DNA of 64,000 nucleotides from Prevotella sp. E13-27 (lineage in GTDB: Bacteria; Bacteroidota; Bacteroidia; Bacteroidales; Bacteroidaceae): NCBI RefSeq assembly GCF_023217965.1, contig NZ_JALPSC010000001.1, forward strand, positions 1,984,001 through 2,048,000, written 5' to 3'. A program made the translations under genes and the position numbers. The notes beneath the pieces were generated by a model. That model saw nothing but the letters and a program-made list of their open reading frames with translations. It was not told the origin of the DNA and did not search any database. Shown here in pieces: positions 1-7,517 of the stretch. Every line of letters starts with the position of its first letter. Position 1 is the first letter of the stretch.

Positions 1-276
1 GCTGATGAGGTTGGTCTTGTCGAGCTCTGCTATCACCTGGCCGCGCTTTACTACAGAGTTATAGTCCACGTAGAGCTTGCTTACTATGCCGCTCACCTGT
101 GTACCAACGGTGACGCTTGTCACAGGCTCAATGGCTCCTGTGGCTGTGATGGTGGTCTGTATGTTGCCTTTTTCCACCTTTGCTGTTGTGAACTCGGTCT
201 GCTGTTTGTCTGAGCAGCTCGCCATCAATGCTACTGCTGTAAGGGCTAAAAGTCCTGTTTTAATAAGTCCTCTCAT
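1..276 (-). CDS. RND efflux periplasmic adaptor (HlyD/AcrA family), 5' part only
   Basis: The first 92 codons are present and the rest lies beyond the left edge. The protein starts MRGLIKTGLLALTAVALMAS followed by Cys, which is a lipoprotein signal with a lipobox (M-A-S-C), so it is probably anchored by lipid in the periplasm. The next stretch (VEKGNIQTTITATGAIEP, then VGTQVSGIVSKLYVD and VKRGQVIAELD) is the N-terminal beta/lipoyl-like half of membrane fusion proteins that join an inner-membrane RND or ABC pump to a TolC channel. It lies 44 nt downstream of the tolC-like gene on the same strand, so the two form one operon that continues off the edge, presumably into pump genes. Confidence 0.85.
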   Translation of the reverse strand, partial: MRGLIKTGLLALTAVALMASCSDKQQTEFTTAKVEKGNIQTTITATGAIEPVTSVTVGTQVSGIVSKLYVDYNSVVKRGQVIAELDKTNLIS

Positions 277-320
277 ATATCAGTATTTTTTGTTTTCGAT
301 TATTGATGTTTACTTTTTTC

Positions 321-1664
321 TTATAGCTCCCCTTTCCTCTGGTAGAACTTCAGCATCTTCAGTGCCATTATTGCAAGGTATTTGCTCTCCAGTCGGTCTT
401 GCTGCGCTTTGAGCAAACGGTCTTTTCCTGTCATGAGTTCTACGATGTTCTTCAGTCCGAGTTGGAACTGCTCTTGCAACAGGTTGAAGCTCTCCTGTTC
501 GCTGTCAACAGAGACCTGCGCAGCACGGAGCTTCTCCTGGTTAAGTGTAGCGTCGAGCCAGTAGCCTTCGATAGTGGCGTATAGCTGGTCTTCAGCGTCT
601 TCCAGCTCTACTTGTGCCAGCTCCTGCTGTATGCGTGCCTTTCTGATGGCAGTCTTTGTCTGTCGGCGGTCATAGATGGGAATGCTAAGGGTTAGACCTG
701 CTGACATGTCGAAGTCTGTCTTCATCTGTGAGCCCCAGGTATCGTCAGACCTTGAGTTTGTGCTTGTGCCGAAGCCTGCTGTCATACCCAGTGTTGGCAG
801 ATAGCCTGCTTTCGCCATTTTTACGCTGAGCTCGCTGCTCTCTATCTGAAGTTTAGCCTCTGCGAGCTCTGGTCTTACAGCCAGCGCGTTCTCATAGACA
901 GCTTGCAGTGCAGGAACCTCTTCCATAGCCTGCTCGTCAGTAGTGGCGGGTACAACGATGTCAATCTCTGTGGGACCAACCATCTCCAGGAGTTCTTTCA
1001 GTTGCAGCTTGTATTTGCGGATGTTGGTCTGTGACTGAACGATGCTAAATTCGTCAGTGGCTCTTTGTGCAGTGAGCTGGGCAACGTCGGCCTTCGACAT
1101 CTTGCCTACTTCCAGCATCTGCTTGCCACGCTCTTCGTTTTTCTTACTTGTCTCCAAGCTCTGCTGGCTTACCTTTACGGCTTCTTCGAGGTAGAGTATC
1201 TGTATATAAAGCTGTGTGATCTGTTCCTCTATAGAGTTAGCGGTCACCTCTACTTCAAGATCCTTCTGTTTTGCAGTCAGCTTGTTCTGCTTTATGGTGT
1301 TGCGGTTCTTGTTGCCGTCCCAAAGTGTCCAGTTGGCATTTATGCCGTATGTGCCGTTGTAGTACCATTTGACTTCTTTGTCATCGACAATGCCGTTTGT
1401 AACGGTGATGGTATTCTCCTGCCAAGGTCTATAACCTAAGCTTTGGTTTGTCGATGCCGATACCGATGGTAGTAGTGCAGCTTTTGCACCCTTTACGTCT
1501 TCCTCTGCCGACTGTGCGTTTAGCTTTGCTCTCTTCAGCGTCATGTTATGCTCTTTGGCATAGCTGATGCAATCTTCGAGGGAAAGTGTCACTTTCTCCT
1601 GAGCAGTAGCGTTTAGCATTATTGATAGGCAGACGGAAGCAATTAGAATAAATCTTTTATACAT
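321..1664 (-). CDS. TolC-family outer membrane efflux protein
   Basis: This is a 447-aa protein with a cleavable signal peptide (MYKRFILIASVCLSIMLNAT, then AQ). Two repeated OEP domains follow (about residues 25-215 and 240-435), each rich in long amphipathic helices such as the SAEEDVKGAKAALLPSVSAS and LRAAQVSVDSEQESFNLLQE segments. Members trimerise into an outer-membrane beta barrel with a periplasmic tunnel and pass substrates from an RND or ABC pump. It is the first gene of a minus-strand operon, with the adaptor lipoprotein next. The length is normal for the family. The substrate cannot be read from the sequence. Confidence 0.93.
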   Translation of the reverse strand: MYKRFILIASVCLSIMLNATAQEKVTLSLEDCISYAKEHNMTLKRAKLNAQSAEEDVKGAKAALLPSVSASTNQSLGYRPWQENTITVTNGIVDDKEVKWYYNGTYGINANWTLWDGNKNRNTIKQNKLTAKQKDLEVEVTANSIEEQITQLYIQILYLEEAVKVSQQSLETSKKNEERGKQMLEVGKMSKADVAQLTAQRATDEFSIVQSQTNIRKYKLQLKELLEMVGPTEIDIVVPATTDEQAMEEVPALQAVYENALAVRPELAEAKLQIESSELSVKMAKAGYLPTLGMTAGFGTSTNSRSDDTWGSQMKTDFDMSAGLTLSIPIYDRRQTKTAIRKARIQQELAQVELEDAEDQLYATIEGYWLDATLNQEKLRAAQVSVDSEQESFNLLQEQFQLGLKNIVELMTGKDRLLKAQQDRLESKYLAIMALKMLKFYQRKGEL

Positions 1665-1706
1665 ATTTGTTCCGTATTTGATTACATATTTATATTAAAA
1701 CCAATG

Positions 1707-1714
1707 CAAAAGTA
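1707..1714 (-). promoter_or_regulatory. -7 box of the efflux operon promoter
   Basis: The minus strand reads TACTTTTG, matching the Bacteroidetes -7 consensus TAnnTTTG, 43 nt before the tolC-like ATG. Confidence 0.6.
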
Positions 1715-1764
1715 GTGATTTGTTCGAAAAAGAGGGGAAACGATATAAAATTATTTTGATTTTT

Positions 1765-1794
1765 TTTGTCTTATTGTTTTTTGTTGTAATTTTG
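1765..1794 (+). promoter_or_regulatory. Bacteroidetes-type promoter of the secreted Ig-like gene
   Basis: TTTG (1765-1768), 18 nt, then TAATTTTG (1787-1794). The box lies 33 nt before the chosen ATG at 1827, which makes the upstream TTG at 1809 an unlikely start. Confidence 0.6.
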
Positions 1795-1826
1795 CAATAA
1801 ATATAGCATTGAAAAACAAAACACTA

Positions 1827-3641
1827 ATGAAAACATGCACTTTTAAATTATTGCTTCTCTTGCTGCTGATGATGGTGGGAGGAACAGAAGTAAATGCTGA
1901 AAAGACATATAAGTTGATGAAGGTGAACACTGTGGAATATGGTCACTATTATGTCTTTGAACAGAGTGGAAGGGTGATGAACAATGAAGTTAGTTCTGGA
2001 GAACTAGCGACTACTAATTCATATAATAGTACAGGGTTGACAGGTAGTGAGAGCTACGTGTGGAAAGTTGTGAAGTTTGAAGGGTATAGCAATTTGTATT
2101 TGCGGAATGTGAGTGAAAATAAGTATTTGTGTAATACGAGTGGTTATAACTTGGGACTTAGAAGTGATGACATGTCTGCTGTTTCTTTTACTTTTACTAA
2201 CGGAATTGCTAATATAAAATGTAACAGCAAATATTTGGCTTATACTTCACAGTCATCATATGTTTATAAATTATACGCTAGCCCCACTTCAAATTACCCC
2301 CATTCTATTAATGTGTATCGGCTTTATGCTTATCCAAATATTTCGTTTTCTTCTTCATCTGTGACAATAAACAGTGACGAGGAAGATGGATTGGTGCCTA
2401 CATTCGTAAACCCTGAAGGTGTTGACGGTATAACGTTTAAGTCCAGCTACAACGAGGTGGCATCTATTAATAGTGAAGGCGTTATAACTCTTGGAGGCAG
2501 TTCAGGTACAGCTGTCATAACGGCTACATACCCTGGAAGTGCAGAGTATCTTGCTGATGAGGCTAAATGTGTTATTACCGTTAATAAGTTGGCACAGGAA
2601 AATGAACCTGAAGCAGGAGGTTATTATAGTCGAGTGACTTCTGTAGGCGATATTACAAATGGTCAGTATCTAATTGTCTGTGAAACTCAGAATACTGCAT
2701 TTAATGGTGGACTTGGAACTCTTGATAAAAACAACAATAATATTGATGTTGTTATATCCGATAATAAGATTTCAAAGACATCAGCAACTGAGGCCGCTGA
2801 GTTTACTGTAACATCTGTGACAGGCGGATATACCATAAGAAGCAAATCAGGTAAGTATATTGGTCATAAAATCTATGATGATGGATTGTCGGAATCAGAA
2901 AGCATACCTTACGTAAACTCTATTAGTATGGAAAATAGTGTGATGTCTATACGTATGCTTAGTGGCTTTTCTTTAAGATATAACAGCTCTGATAAAAGAT
3001 TCCGCTATTATAATAGCCAAACTCAGACTCGCTTATACAAATATATAGCTCCTGCAGGACTATCTACAGTAGATGTTGTGGTCAGTCAAGCAGGACTTGC
3101 TACTTATGCCAGCAATTTCGACCTTGATTTCAGTGACGTGGAAGGATTGAGCGCCTATAGGGCTGTGGAGTCTGAAGGGAGCGTGGAACTGCACAAGGTA
3201 GTTGTAGTACCTAATGGCGAAGGCGTGCTTCTGCGTTCCACAAATGGTGGAACAAACTTCTCTGTTCCTGTAACTGACAGTGCAACCCCTTGGGTGGATG
3301 GGTATAATGATTTCAAGCGTGGAACGGGCGCAGCTGTTGCTTCTGAAACAGACGGGAAGCATAACTATATACTGAATGTTGTGGACAATAAACTCGGATT
3401 CTACAAGGCAGCAGGCAACACCGTTGCCACAAATCGTGCCTATCTGCAAACCTCAGCCGCTCTGTCTCGCAACTCTATAGTCTTCGATGATGAGGAAGAA
3501 AACCAGACGACTACCGTGACTGATATAGTAAACTCTTCGACATGTGACGGATTCCTGTACAACCTGAATGGGCAGCGAGTGAAAAGCCCTTCGTCGGGAT
3601 TATATATAAGTGGTGGAAAACTTGTGTTTAAAAAGAAATAG
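1827..3641 (+). CDS. Secreted protein with Ig-like domain and Bacteroidales C-terminal tail
   Basis: The product is 604 aa from the ATG at 1827. An in-frame TTG at 1809 gives a longer form, but the ATG places a clean signal peptide at the N-terminus (MKTCTFKLLLLLLLMMVGG, then TEVNAE). Residues about 171-255 look like a bacterial Ig-like (Big_2) domain, with SSVTINSDEE, NEVASINSEGVITLGGSSGT and AVITATYPGSAEY. The flanking parts are Ser/Thr/Tyr-rich and I cannot assign them. The end (YNLNGQRVKSPSSGLYISGG, then KLVFKKK) is the tail common on secreted Prevotella and Bacteroides proteins and may be a sorting or anchoring signal. A role at the cell surface is inferred; no catalytic motif was recognised. 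Confidence 0.8.
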   Translation: MKTCTFKLLLLLLLMMVGGTEVNAEKTYKLMKVNTVEYGHYYVFEQSGRVMNNEVSSGELATTNSYNSTGLTGSESYVWKVVKFEGYSNLYLRNVSENKYLCNTSGYNLGLRSDDMSAVSFTFTNGIANIKCNSKYLAYTSQSSYVYKLYASPTSNYPHSINVYRLYAYPNISFSSSSVTINSDEEDGLVPTFVNPEGVDGITFKSSYNEVASINSEGVITLGGSSGTAVITATYPGSAEYLADEAKCVITVNKLAQENEPEAGGYYSRVTSVGDITNGQYLIVCETQNTAFNGGLGTLDKNNNNIDVVISDNKISKTSATEAAEFTVTSVTGGYTIRSKSGKYIGHKIYDDGLSESESIPYVNSISMENSVMSIRMLSGFSLRYNSSDKRFRYYNSQTQTRLYKYIAPAGLSTVDVVVSQAGLATYASNFDLDFSDVEGLSAYRAVESEGSVELHKVVVVPNGEGVLLRSTNGGTNFSVPVTDSATPWVDGYNDFKRGTGAAVASETDGKHNYILNVVDNKLGFYKAAGNTVATNRAYLQTSAALSRNSIVFDDEEENQTTTVTDIVNSSTCDGFLYNLNGQRVKSPSSGLYISGGKLVFKKK

Positions 3642-3653
3642 AATGATTGGAAT

Positions 3654-3836
3654 ATGAAAAAACGATATATCATACCTGCAACTTCTAAGGTTGTAATAAG
3701 AAACAGCCAGTTCTTGTGTCTCTCAAGAGGTGATCAGCAGTTTGATGAAAGTGGGGATCAAGGAAGTGTTGAAACACAAGACGATGATGCCATCCACTCG
3801 GCAATGGGGCGCTCTGGTAATTGGCTTGATGAATAA
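3654..3836 (+). CDS. Small hypothetical protein, 60 aa
   Basis: The ATG lies 12 nt after the stop of the secreted Ig-like gene, so the two are probably co-transcribed. The protein begins MKKRYIIPATSKVVIRNSQF and ends in an acidic tail (DDDAIHSAMGRSGNWLDE). Short proteins with a similar start are common after secreted-protein genes in Prevotella. There is no signal peptide, membrane segment or known motif, and the function is unknown. The neighbour spacing and codon use support a real gene. Confidence 0.55.
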   Translation: MKKRYIIPATSKVVIRNSQFLCLSRGDQQFDESGDQGSVETQDDDAIHSAMGRSGNWLDE

Positions 3837-3857
3837 ATATACAAATACGGATATAAT

Positions 3858-4130
3858 ATGAATAATGTTAATAATGTAGAGGCTTCACAAAGCTGTTATG
3901 AACAGGGTAGGGCTGCTTTAGAGCATGGTGATATTGTGAATGCTTTGGCTCAGCTTACTAAGGCTGTGGCAATAGATGAGGACAATGCAGAAGCACGCGT
4001 GCTTCGTGGTAACCTGTTGATGCGAATGGGCGACAAAAAGGGCGCGAGCGAAGATGCAAAATGGCTGTTGGAACACCACCCAGAGTTGATGTCTGATATG
4101 AATGGTGAGTTCAAAATGGGCAAAATGTAA
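3858..4130 (+). CDS. TPR-repeat protein, 90 aa
   Basis: This is a short cytoplasmic protein made of about two tetratricopeptide repeats. The first is CYEQGRAALEHGDIVNALAQ with LTKAVAIDEDNAE, and the second ARVLRGNLLMRMGDKKGASE with DAKWLLEHHPE. Both show the W/L-G-Y-A-P pattern of the family. TPRs bind other proteins, and no partner can be named. It starts 21 nt after the 60-aa gene. The next gene downstream belongs to a different transcript behind its own promoter. Confidence 0.75.
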   Translation: MNNVNNVEASQSCYEQGRAALEHGDIVNALAQLTKAVAIDEDNAEARVLRGNLLMRMGDKKGASEDAKWLLEHHPELMSDMNGEFKMGKM

Positions 4131-4158
4131 GCAAAAAGGTGAAAAAACTTTCAATTTA

Positions 4159-4190
4159 TTTGTTTGGTTCGCAGAAAAGTACTACTTTTG
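4159..4190 (+). promoter_or_regulatory. Promoter of the aromatic amino-acid operon
   Basis: TTTG (4159-4162), 20 nt, TACTTTTG (4183-4190). Transcription would begin near 4196, leaving about 24 nt before the leader-peptide ATG and about 197 nt before the first structural gene. Confidence 0.65.
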
Positions 4191-4219
4191 CTCCCGAAAA
4201 CAATAATAGAGAGACAACC

Positions 4220-4297
4220 ATGTTGAATATTAATGCATTTTATTACGGCTATTATTATTACTTTACAAGCAATTGTGAAGCGGTAGGTCGTGCATAA
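4220..4297 (+). CDS. Tyr/Phe-rich leader peptide (attenuation)
   Basis: A 25-codon ORF reads MLNINA, FYYGYYYYF, TSNCEAVGRA, stop. Eight of nine consecutive codons are Tyr or Phe (ttt tat tac ggc tat tat tat tac ttt). It sits between the promoter and a terminator hairpin, ahead of Phe/Tyr biosynthesis genes, which is the arrangement of pheL-type leader peptides. The end of the ORF contains gtgaagcgg (4275-4283), which is exactly complementary to the left arm of the downstream terminator (4332-4340). A ribosome stalled on the Tyr/Phe codons would leave that strand free to form an antiterminator; one reaching the stop would cover it. The mechanism is inferred from this layout. Confidence 0.8.
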   Translation: MLNINAFYYGYYYYFTSNCEAVGRA

Positions 4298-4325
4298 TAA
4301 TTCATATGTGGATTAGCTAAATGAT

Positions 4326-4360
4326 AAAACCCCGCTTCACGAGATGAAGAGGGGTTTTTT
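4326..4360 (+). terminator. Attenuator terminator of the aromatic operon
   Basis: The left arm 4326-4339 (aaaaccccgcttca) pairs with the right arm 4345-4358 with one G-A mismatch at 4334/4350. The loop is cgaga, and the T run extends to 4360. Positions 4332-4340 can instead pair with 4275-4283 in the leader ORF (9 bp), which excludes the terminator. Confidence 0.8.
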
Positions 4361-4392
4361 AATGAAGTTATGACATCTAAGAATTAAAAGAT

Positions 4393-5556
4393 ATGATACA
4401 AGGAGCTGACAGATTAAACTTAGTAAGCGAATATTACTTCAGTAGGAAGCTGAAGGAGGTGGCACAGATGAATGCTGAGGGTAAGAATGTTATCAGTCTT
4501 GCCATTGGAAGTCCTGACATGCCGCCATCAGAGAGTACTATTGAGAAACTGTGTGAGGTTGCTCGTGACCCTTCGGCTCACGGATATCAGCCAACAATGG
4601 GTACGGCTGAACTGCGCGAGGCGATGACAGGCTTCTATAAGCGTTGGTATGATGTTGACCTTGATGCCAAGACTGAGGTGCTGCCTCTGATAGGTTCGAA
4701 GGAGGGTATCCTGCATATTACGCTTGCTTTTGTTAATCCTGGTGACGCGGTGTTGGTGCCAAACCCTGGCTATCCTACCTATACGTCGCTCTCGAAAATA
4801 TTAGGTGCAAAGATTGTGAATTACAATCTGCGCGAGGACAACGGATGGCAGCCAGACTTTGACGAACTGGAGAATATGGACCTCACAGGAGTGAAGCTCA
4901 TGTGGACAAACTATCCCAATATGCCGACGGGTGGGCGAGCACAGCGTGAGACCTACGAGCGTCTGGTGAAGTTCGCTATGGATCATGACATAGTTGTGGT
5001 CAACGATAACCCTTATAGTTTTATTCTTAGTGAAGAACATCTGAGTATCCTTCAAGTGCCTGGGGCAAAGGAGTGCTGTATTGAGCTGAACTCTATGTCT
5101 AAGAGCCATAACATGCCAGGCTGGAGAGTGGGACTGTGTGCCACTAACGCTCAGTTCATACAGTGGATTCTGAAAGTGCAGTCAAACATTGAGAGCGGCA
5201 CATTCCGCGGCATCCAGCTTGCTGCTGCTGAGGCTTACAGAAATGATGAGGCATGGCATCGCGAGTTTAATATTAATACATATGCTCGTCGCCGTAAGTG
5301 GGCTGAGAAGATTATGGATGTGCTGGGATGCACGTACGACAAGAGCCAAGTTGGAATGTTCCTCTGGGGAAAGATACCCGAGAGCGTGGCTAACGTGGAA
5401 GATCTGACTGAGAATGTGCTTCACGAGGCTCGAGTATTTATCACACCTGGCTTCATCTTCGGCTCAAATGGTGAACGCTACATCCGCATTTCGCTCTGTG
5501 CAAAGGAGGAAAAAATAGAAGAAGCACTTCATAGAATTCAAAAATTAACGAAATAA
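4393..5556 (+). CDS. Aromatic/prephenate-type aminotransferase, class I PLP
   Basis: This is a 387-aa fold-type I aminotransferase. The PLP lysine is K237 in the motif SMSKSHNMPGWRVG, and the Asn and Asp that hold the cofactor are in WTNYPNMPTGG and VVNDNPYSF. The arginine that binds the substrate carboxylate is expected in the GERYIRISLC segment near the end. The family includes Asp, aromatic and LL-diaminopimelate aminotransferases, so the name is by context. It is the first gene behind the Tyr/Phe attenuator and precedes DAHP synthase/chorismate mutase and prephenate dehydrogenase, so transamination of prephenate, phenylpyruvate or 4-hydroxyphenylpyruvate is likely. In related Bacteroidales a prephenate dehydratase gene often precedes it. 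None is present here. Confidence 0.85.
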   Translation: MIQGADRLNLVSEYYFSRKLKEVAQMNAEGKNVISLAIGSPDMPPSESTIEKLCEVARDPSAHGYQPTMGTAELREAMTGFYKRWYDVDLDAKTEVLPLIGSKEGILHITLAFVNPGDAVLVPNPGYPTYTSLSKILGAKIVNYNLREDNGWQPDFDELENMDLTGVKLMWTNYPNMPTGGRAQRETYERLVKFAMDHDIVVVNDNPYSFILSEEHLSILQVPGAKECCIELNSMSKSHNMPGWRVGLCATNAQFIQWILKVQSNIESGTFRGIQLAAAEAYRNDEAWHREFNINTYARRRKWAEKIMDVLGCTYDKSQVGMFLWGKIPESVANVEDLTENVLHEARVFITPGFIFGSNGERYIRISLCAKEEKIEEALHRIQKLTK

Positions 5557-5578
5557 CGAACGAAAACACAATATTATT

Positions 5579-6643
5579 ATGGAACTGGAACTTCAACCAC
5601 TGAATCTACCAAGTGACAACGAACGTCCTTTCGTAATTGCAGGCCCTTGCTCTGCAGAGACTGAAGAACAGGTTATGAAAACTGCCCAGCAGCTTGCTAT
5701 GCGCGGATGCCATAATTTCCGTGCTGGAGTGTGGAAGCCACGTACCAAGCCAGGCGGCTTTGAGGGTAATGGCGAGATGGCACTCCCATGGATGCAGCGC
5801 GTGAAGAAGGAGACTGGCATGCTCGTATCTACCGAAGTTGCTACTCCAGAACATGTGGAGCTGGCTCTGAAGTATGGTATTGATATTCTTTGGATTGGTG
5901 CACGTACCTCGGCAAACCCATTTGCTATGCAGGCTATTGCCGACTCGTTGAAGGGCGTTGACGTGCCAGTGTTCGTGAAGAACCCTGTTAATCCAGACCT
6001 TGAGCTGTGGATAGGCGCTTTGGAGCGCATCAATCAGGCTGGTGTAAAGCGACTGGGTGCCATTCATCGCGGCTTCTCTTCATATGATAAGAAGATATAC
6101 CGTAACATGCCTATGTGGCAGATTCCCATTGAGCTCCGCCGTCGTATTCCTGAGCTTCCAATAATCTGTGACCCCTCACATATAGGAGGACGTCGTGAGC
6201 TTATAGCTCCTCTCTGTCAGCAGGCTATGGACCTTGGCTTCGACGGCTTGATAGTGGAGAGCCACTGCGACCCAGACAAGGCTTGGAGCGATGCTTCGCA
6301 GCAGGTTACACCCGATGTGCTTGACTACATACTGTCGCTGCTTGTTATACGTGACGAGCATACAACAACTGAGGGCATACAGACTCTGCGTAAGCAGATT
6401 GACGAGTTGGATAATCAGATTATGGACCTGTTGTCGAAGCGCATGCGTGTGTGCCGTGAGATAGGTCAATACAAGAAGGAACATAACATGACGGTGCTGC
6501 AGGCAAATCGCTACAACGAGATATTGTCGAAGCGTGGTGTTCAGGGTTCTCTTCTTGGCATGGGACAGGAGTTCGTGGCTCGTGTGTTTGAGAGCATCCA
6601 CGAGGAGAGTGTGCGTCAGCAAATCGAAATTATTAATAAGTAA
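5579..6643 (+). CDS. Bifunctional DAHP synthase / chorismate mutase
   Basis: The product is 354 aa. Residues about 1-262 are a class I DAHP synthase barrel (FVIAGPCSAETEEQVM, RAGVWKPRTKPGGFEG, DPSHIGGRRELI), which joins phosphoenolpyruvate and erythrose-4-phosphate at the shikimate entry. Residues about 265-350 are an AroQ-type chorismate mutase (LRKQIDELDNQIMDLLSKRM, REIGQYKKE), which makes prephenate. Fusing the first shikimate step to the first Phe/Tyr-specific step is known in Bacteroidetes, where the mutase domain can also serve as the feedback sensor. It starts 22 nt after the aminotransferase gene and is controlled by the same attenuator. Confidence 0.93.
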   Translation: MELELQPLNLPSDNERPFVIAGPCSAETEEQVMKTAQQLAMRGCHNFRAGVWKPRTKPGGFEGNGEMALPWMQRVKKETGMLVSTEVATPEHVELALKYGIDILWIGARTSANPFAMQAIADSLKGVDVPVFVKNPVNPDLELWIGALERINQAGVKRLGAIHRGFSSYDKKIYRNMPMWQIPIELRRRIPELPIICDPSHIGGRRELIAPLCQQAMDLGFDGLIVESHCDPDKAWSDASQQVTPDVLDYILSLLVIRDEHTTTEGIQTLRKQIDELDNQIMDLLSKRMRVCREIGQYKKEHNMTVLQANRYNEILSKRGVQGSLLGMGQEFVARVFESIHEESVRQQIEIINK

Positions 6644-6689
6644 AAGAAATAACCCCACACTTACAGTGAGGTGATGGGGAAGATAGTAT

Positions 6690-7484
6690 ATGAGAATATT
6701 AGTTATGGGCGCAGGCAAGATGGGAAGCTTTTTCATCGACCTGCTTAGCTTTGACCATGAGGTTGCCGTGTTTGAGAAGGATGCGAAGCGTATGCGCTTC
6801 ACATATAACTGTCAGCGTTTTACCAGTTACGAAGAAATAAAGGCTTTTGCACCCGATCTGCTCATCAATGCTGTGACGCTGAAGTACACGATAAGTGTGT
6901 TTAAGGAGGTGATTCCTTATCTGCCGAAAGATTGCATCATCAGCGATATTGCCAGTGTAAAGACTGACCTGAAGGAATTCTATGAGTCAACAGGAATGCG
7001 CTATGTTTCTACGCACCCTATGTTCGGCCCTACTTTCGCTAATCTCAACCAGCTGTCAGAGGAGAACGCAATCATTATCAGCGAGGGCGACTACATGGGA
7101 CGTATCTTCTTCAAGGACCTATACCAGAAGCTTGGATTGAATATCTACGAGTATTCGTTTGAGGAACACGATAAGACTGTGGCATATTCTCTTAGTATCC
7201 CGTTCGTATCGACATTCGTGTTTGCTGCCGTGATGAAACATCAGGATGCTCCAGGTACGACCTTCAAGCGCCACATGAGAATAGCCAAGGGCGTTCTCAA
7301 TGAGGATGACTACCTGCTTCAAGAGATACTCTTCAACCCTTATACGCATGATCAGGTGAGCCAGATACGTAGTGAGCTGAAAGAACTACTTGAGATTATC
7401 GACAAGAAAGATGCCGATGGCATGAAGGGCTATCTTACGAAAATACGCAATAATGTGCGTAGGGATATTGAGATTAAGAAGTAA
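6690..7484 (+). CDS. tyrA: Prephenate dehydrogenase
   Basis: This 264-aa enzyme of the TyrA family oxidatively decarboxylates prephenate to 4-hydroxyphenylpyruvate. A Rossmann NAD(P) motif lies at the start (RILVMGAGKMGSFFIDLL), and the family's substrate-site segments follow (ISDIASVKTDLKEF, STHPMFGPTFANL). The protein is compact and has no C-terminal ACT domain, so feedback by tyrosine, if any, does not come from such a domain. It is the third gene of the attenuated operon. Its stop codon lies inside a run of heptanucleotide repeats that continues into the next gene. Confidence 0.92.
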   Translation: MRILVMGAGKMGSFFIDLLSFDHEVAVFEKDAKRMRFTYNCQRFTSYEEIKAFAPDLLINAVTLKYTISVFKEVIPYLPKDCIISDIASVKTDLKEFYESTGMRYVSTHPMFGPTFANLNQLSEENAIIISEGDYMGRIFFKDLYQKLGLNIYEYSFEEHDKTVAYSLSIPFVSTFVFAAVMKHQDAPGTTFKRHMRIAKGVLNEDDYLLQEILFNPYTHDQVSQIRSELKELLEIIDKKDADGMKGYLTKIRNNVRRDIEIKK

Positions 7485-7517
7485 GAAGTAAGAGGTAAGA
7501 GGTTAGAAGTGAGAGGC
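7476..7517 (+). repeat. Six-unit heptanucleotide repeat at a gene junction
   Basis: Exact 7-nt units read aagaagt, aagaagt, aagaggt, aagaggt, tagaagt, gagaggc. They include the tyrA stop (7482-7484) and the GTG start of the next gene (7509). Because 7 is not a multiple of 3 and several units contain a stop triplet across the join (gTAA), stops occur in more than one frame. Confidence 0.8.

Noticed and set aside
1809..1826. TTG start for the secreted Ig-like protein
   Set aside because: It lies closer to the promoter and adds six residues before the signal peptide; the ATG at 1827 fits better.
5593..6802. Large open frames on the minus strand opposite DAHP synthase and tyrA
   Set aside because: They follow the codon pattern of the genes on the other strand and have no family sign.
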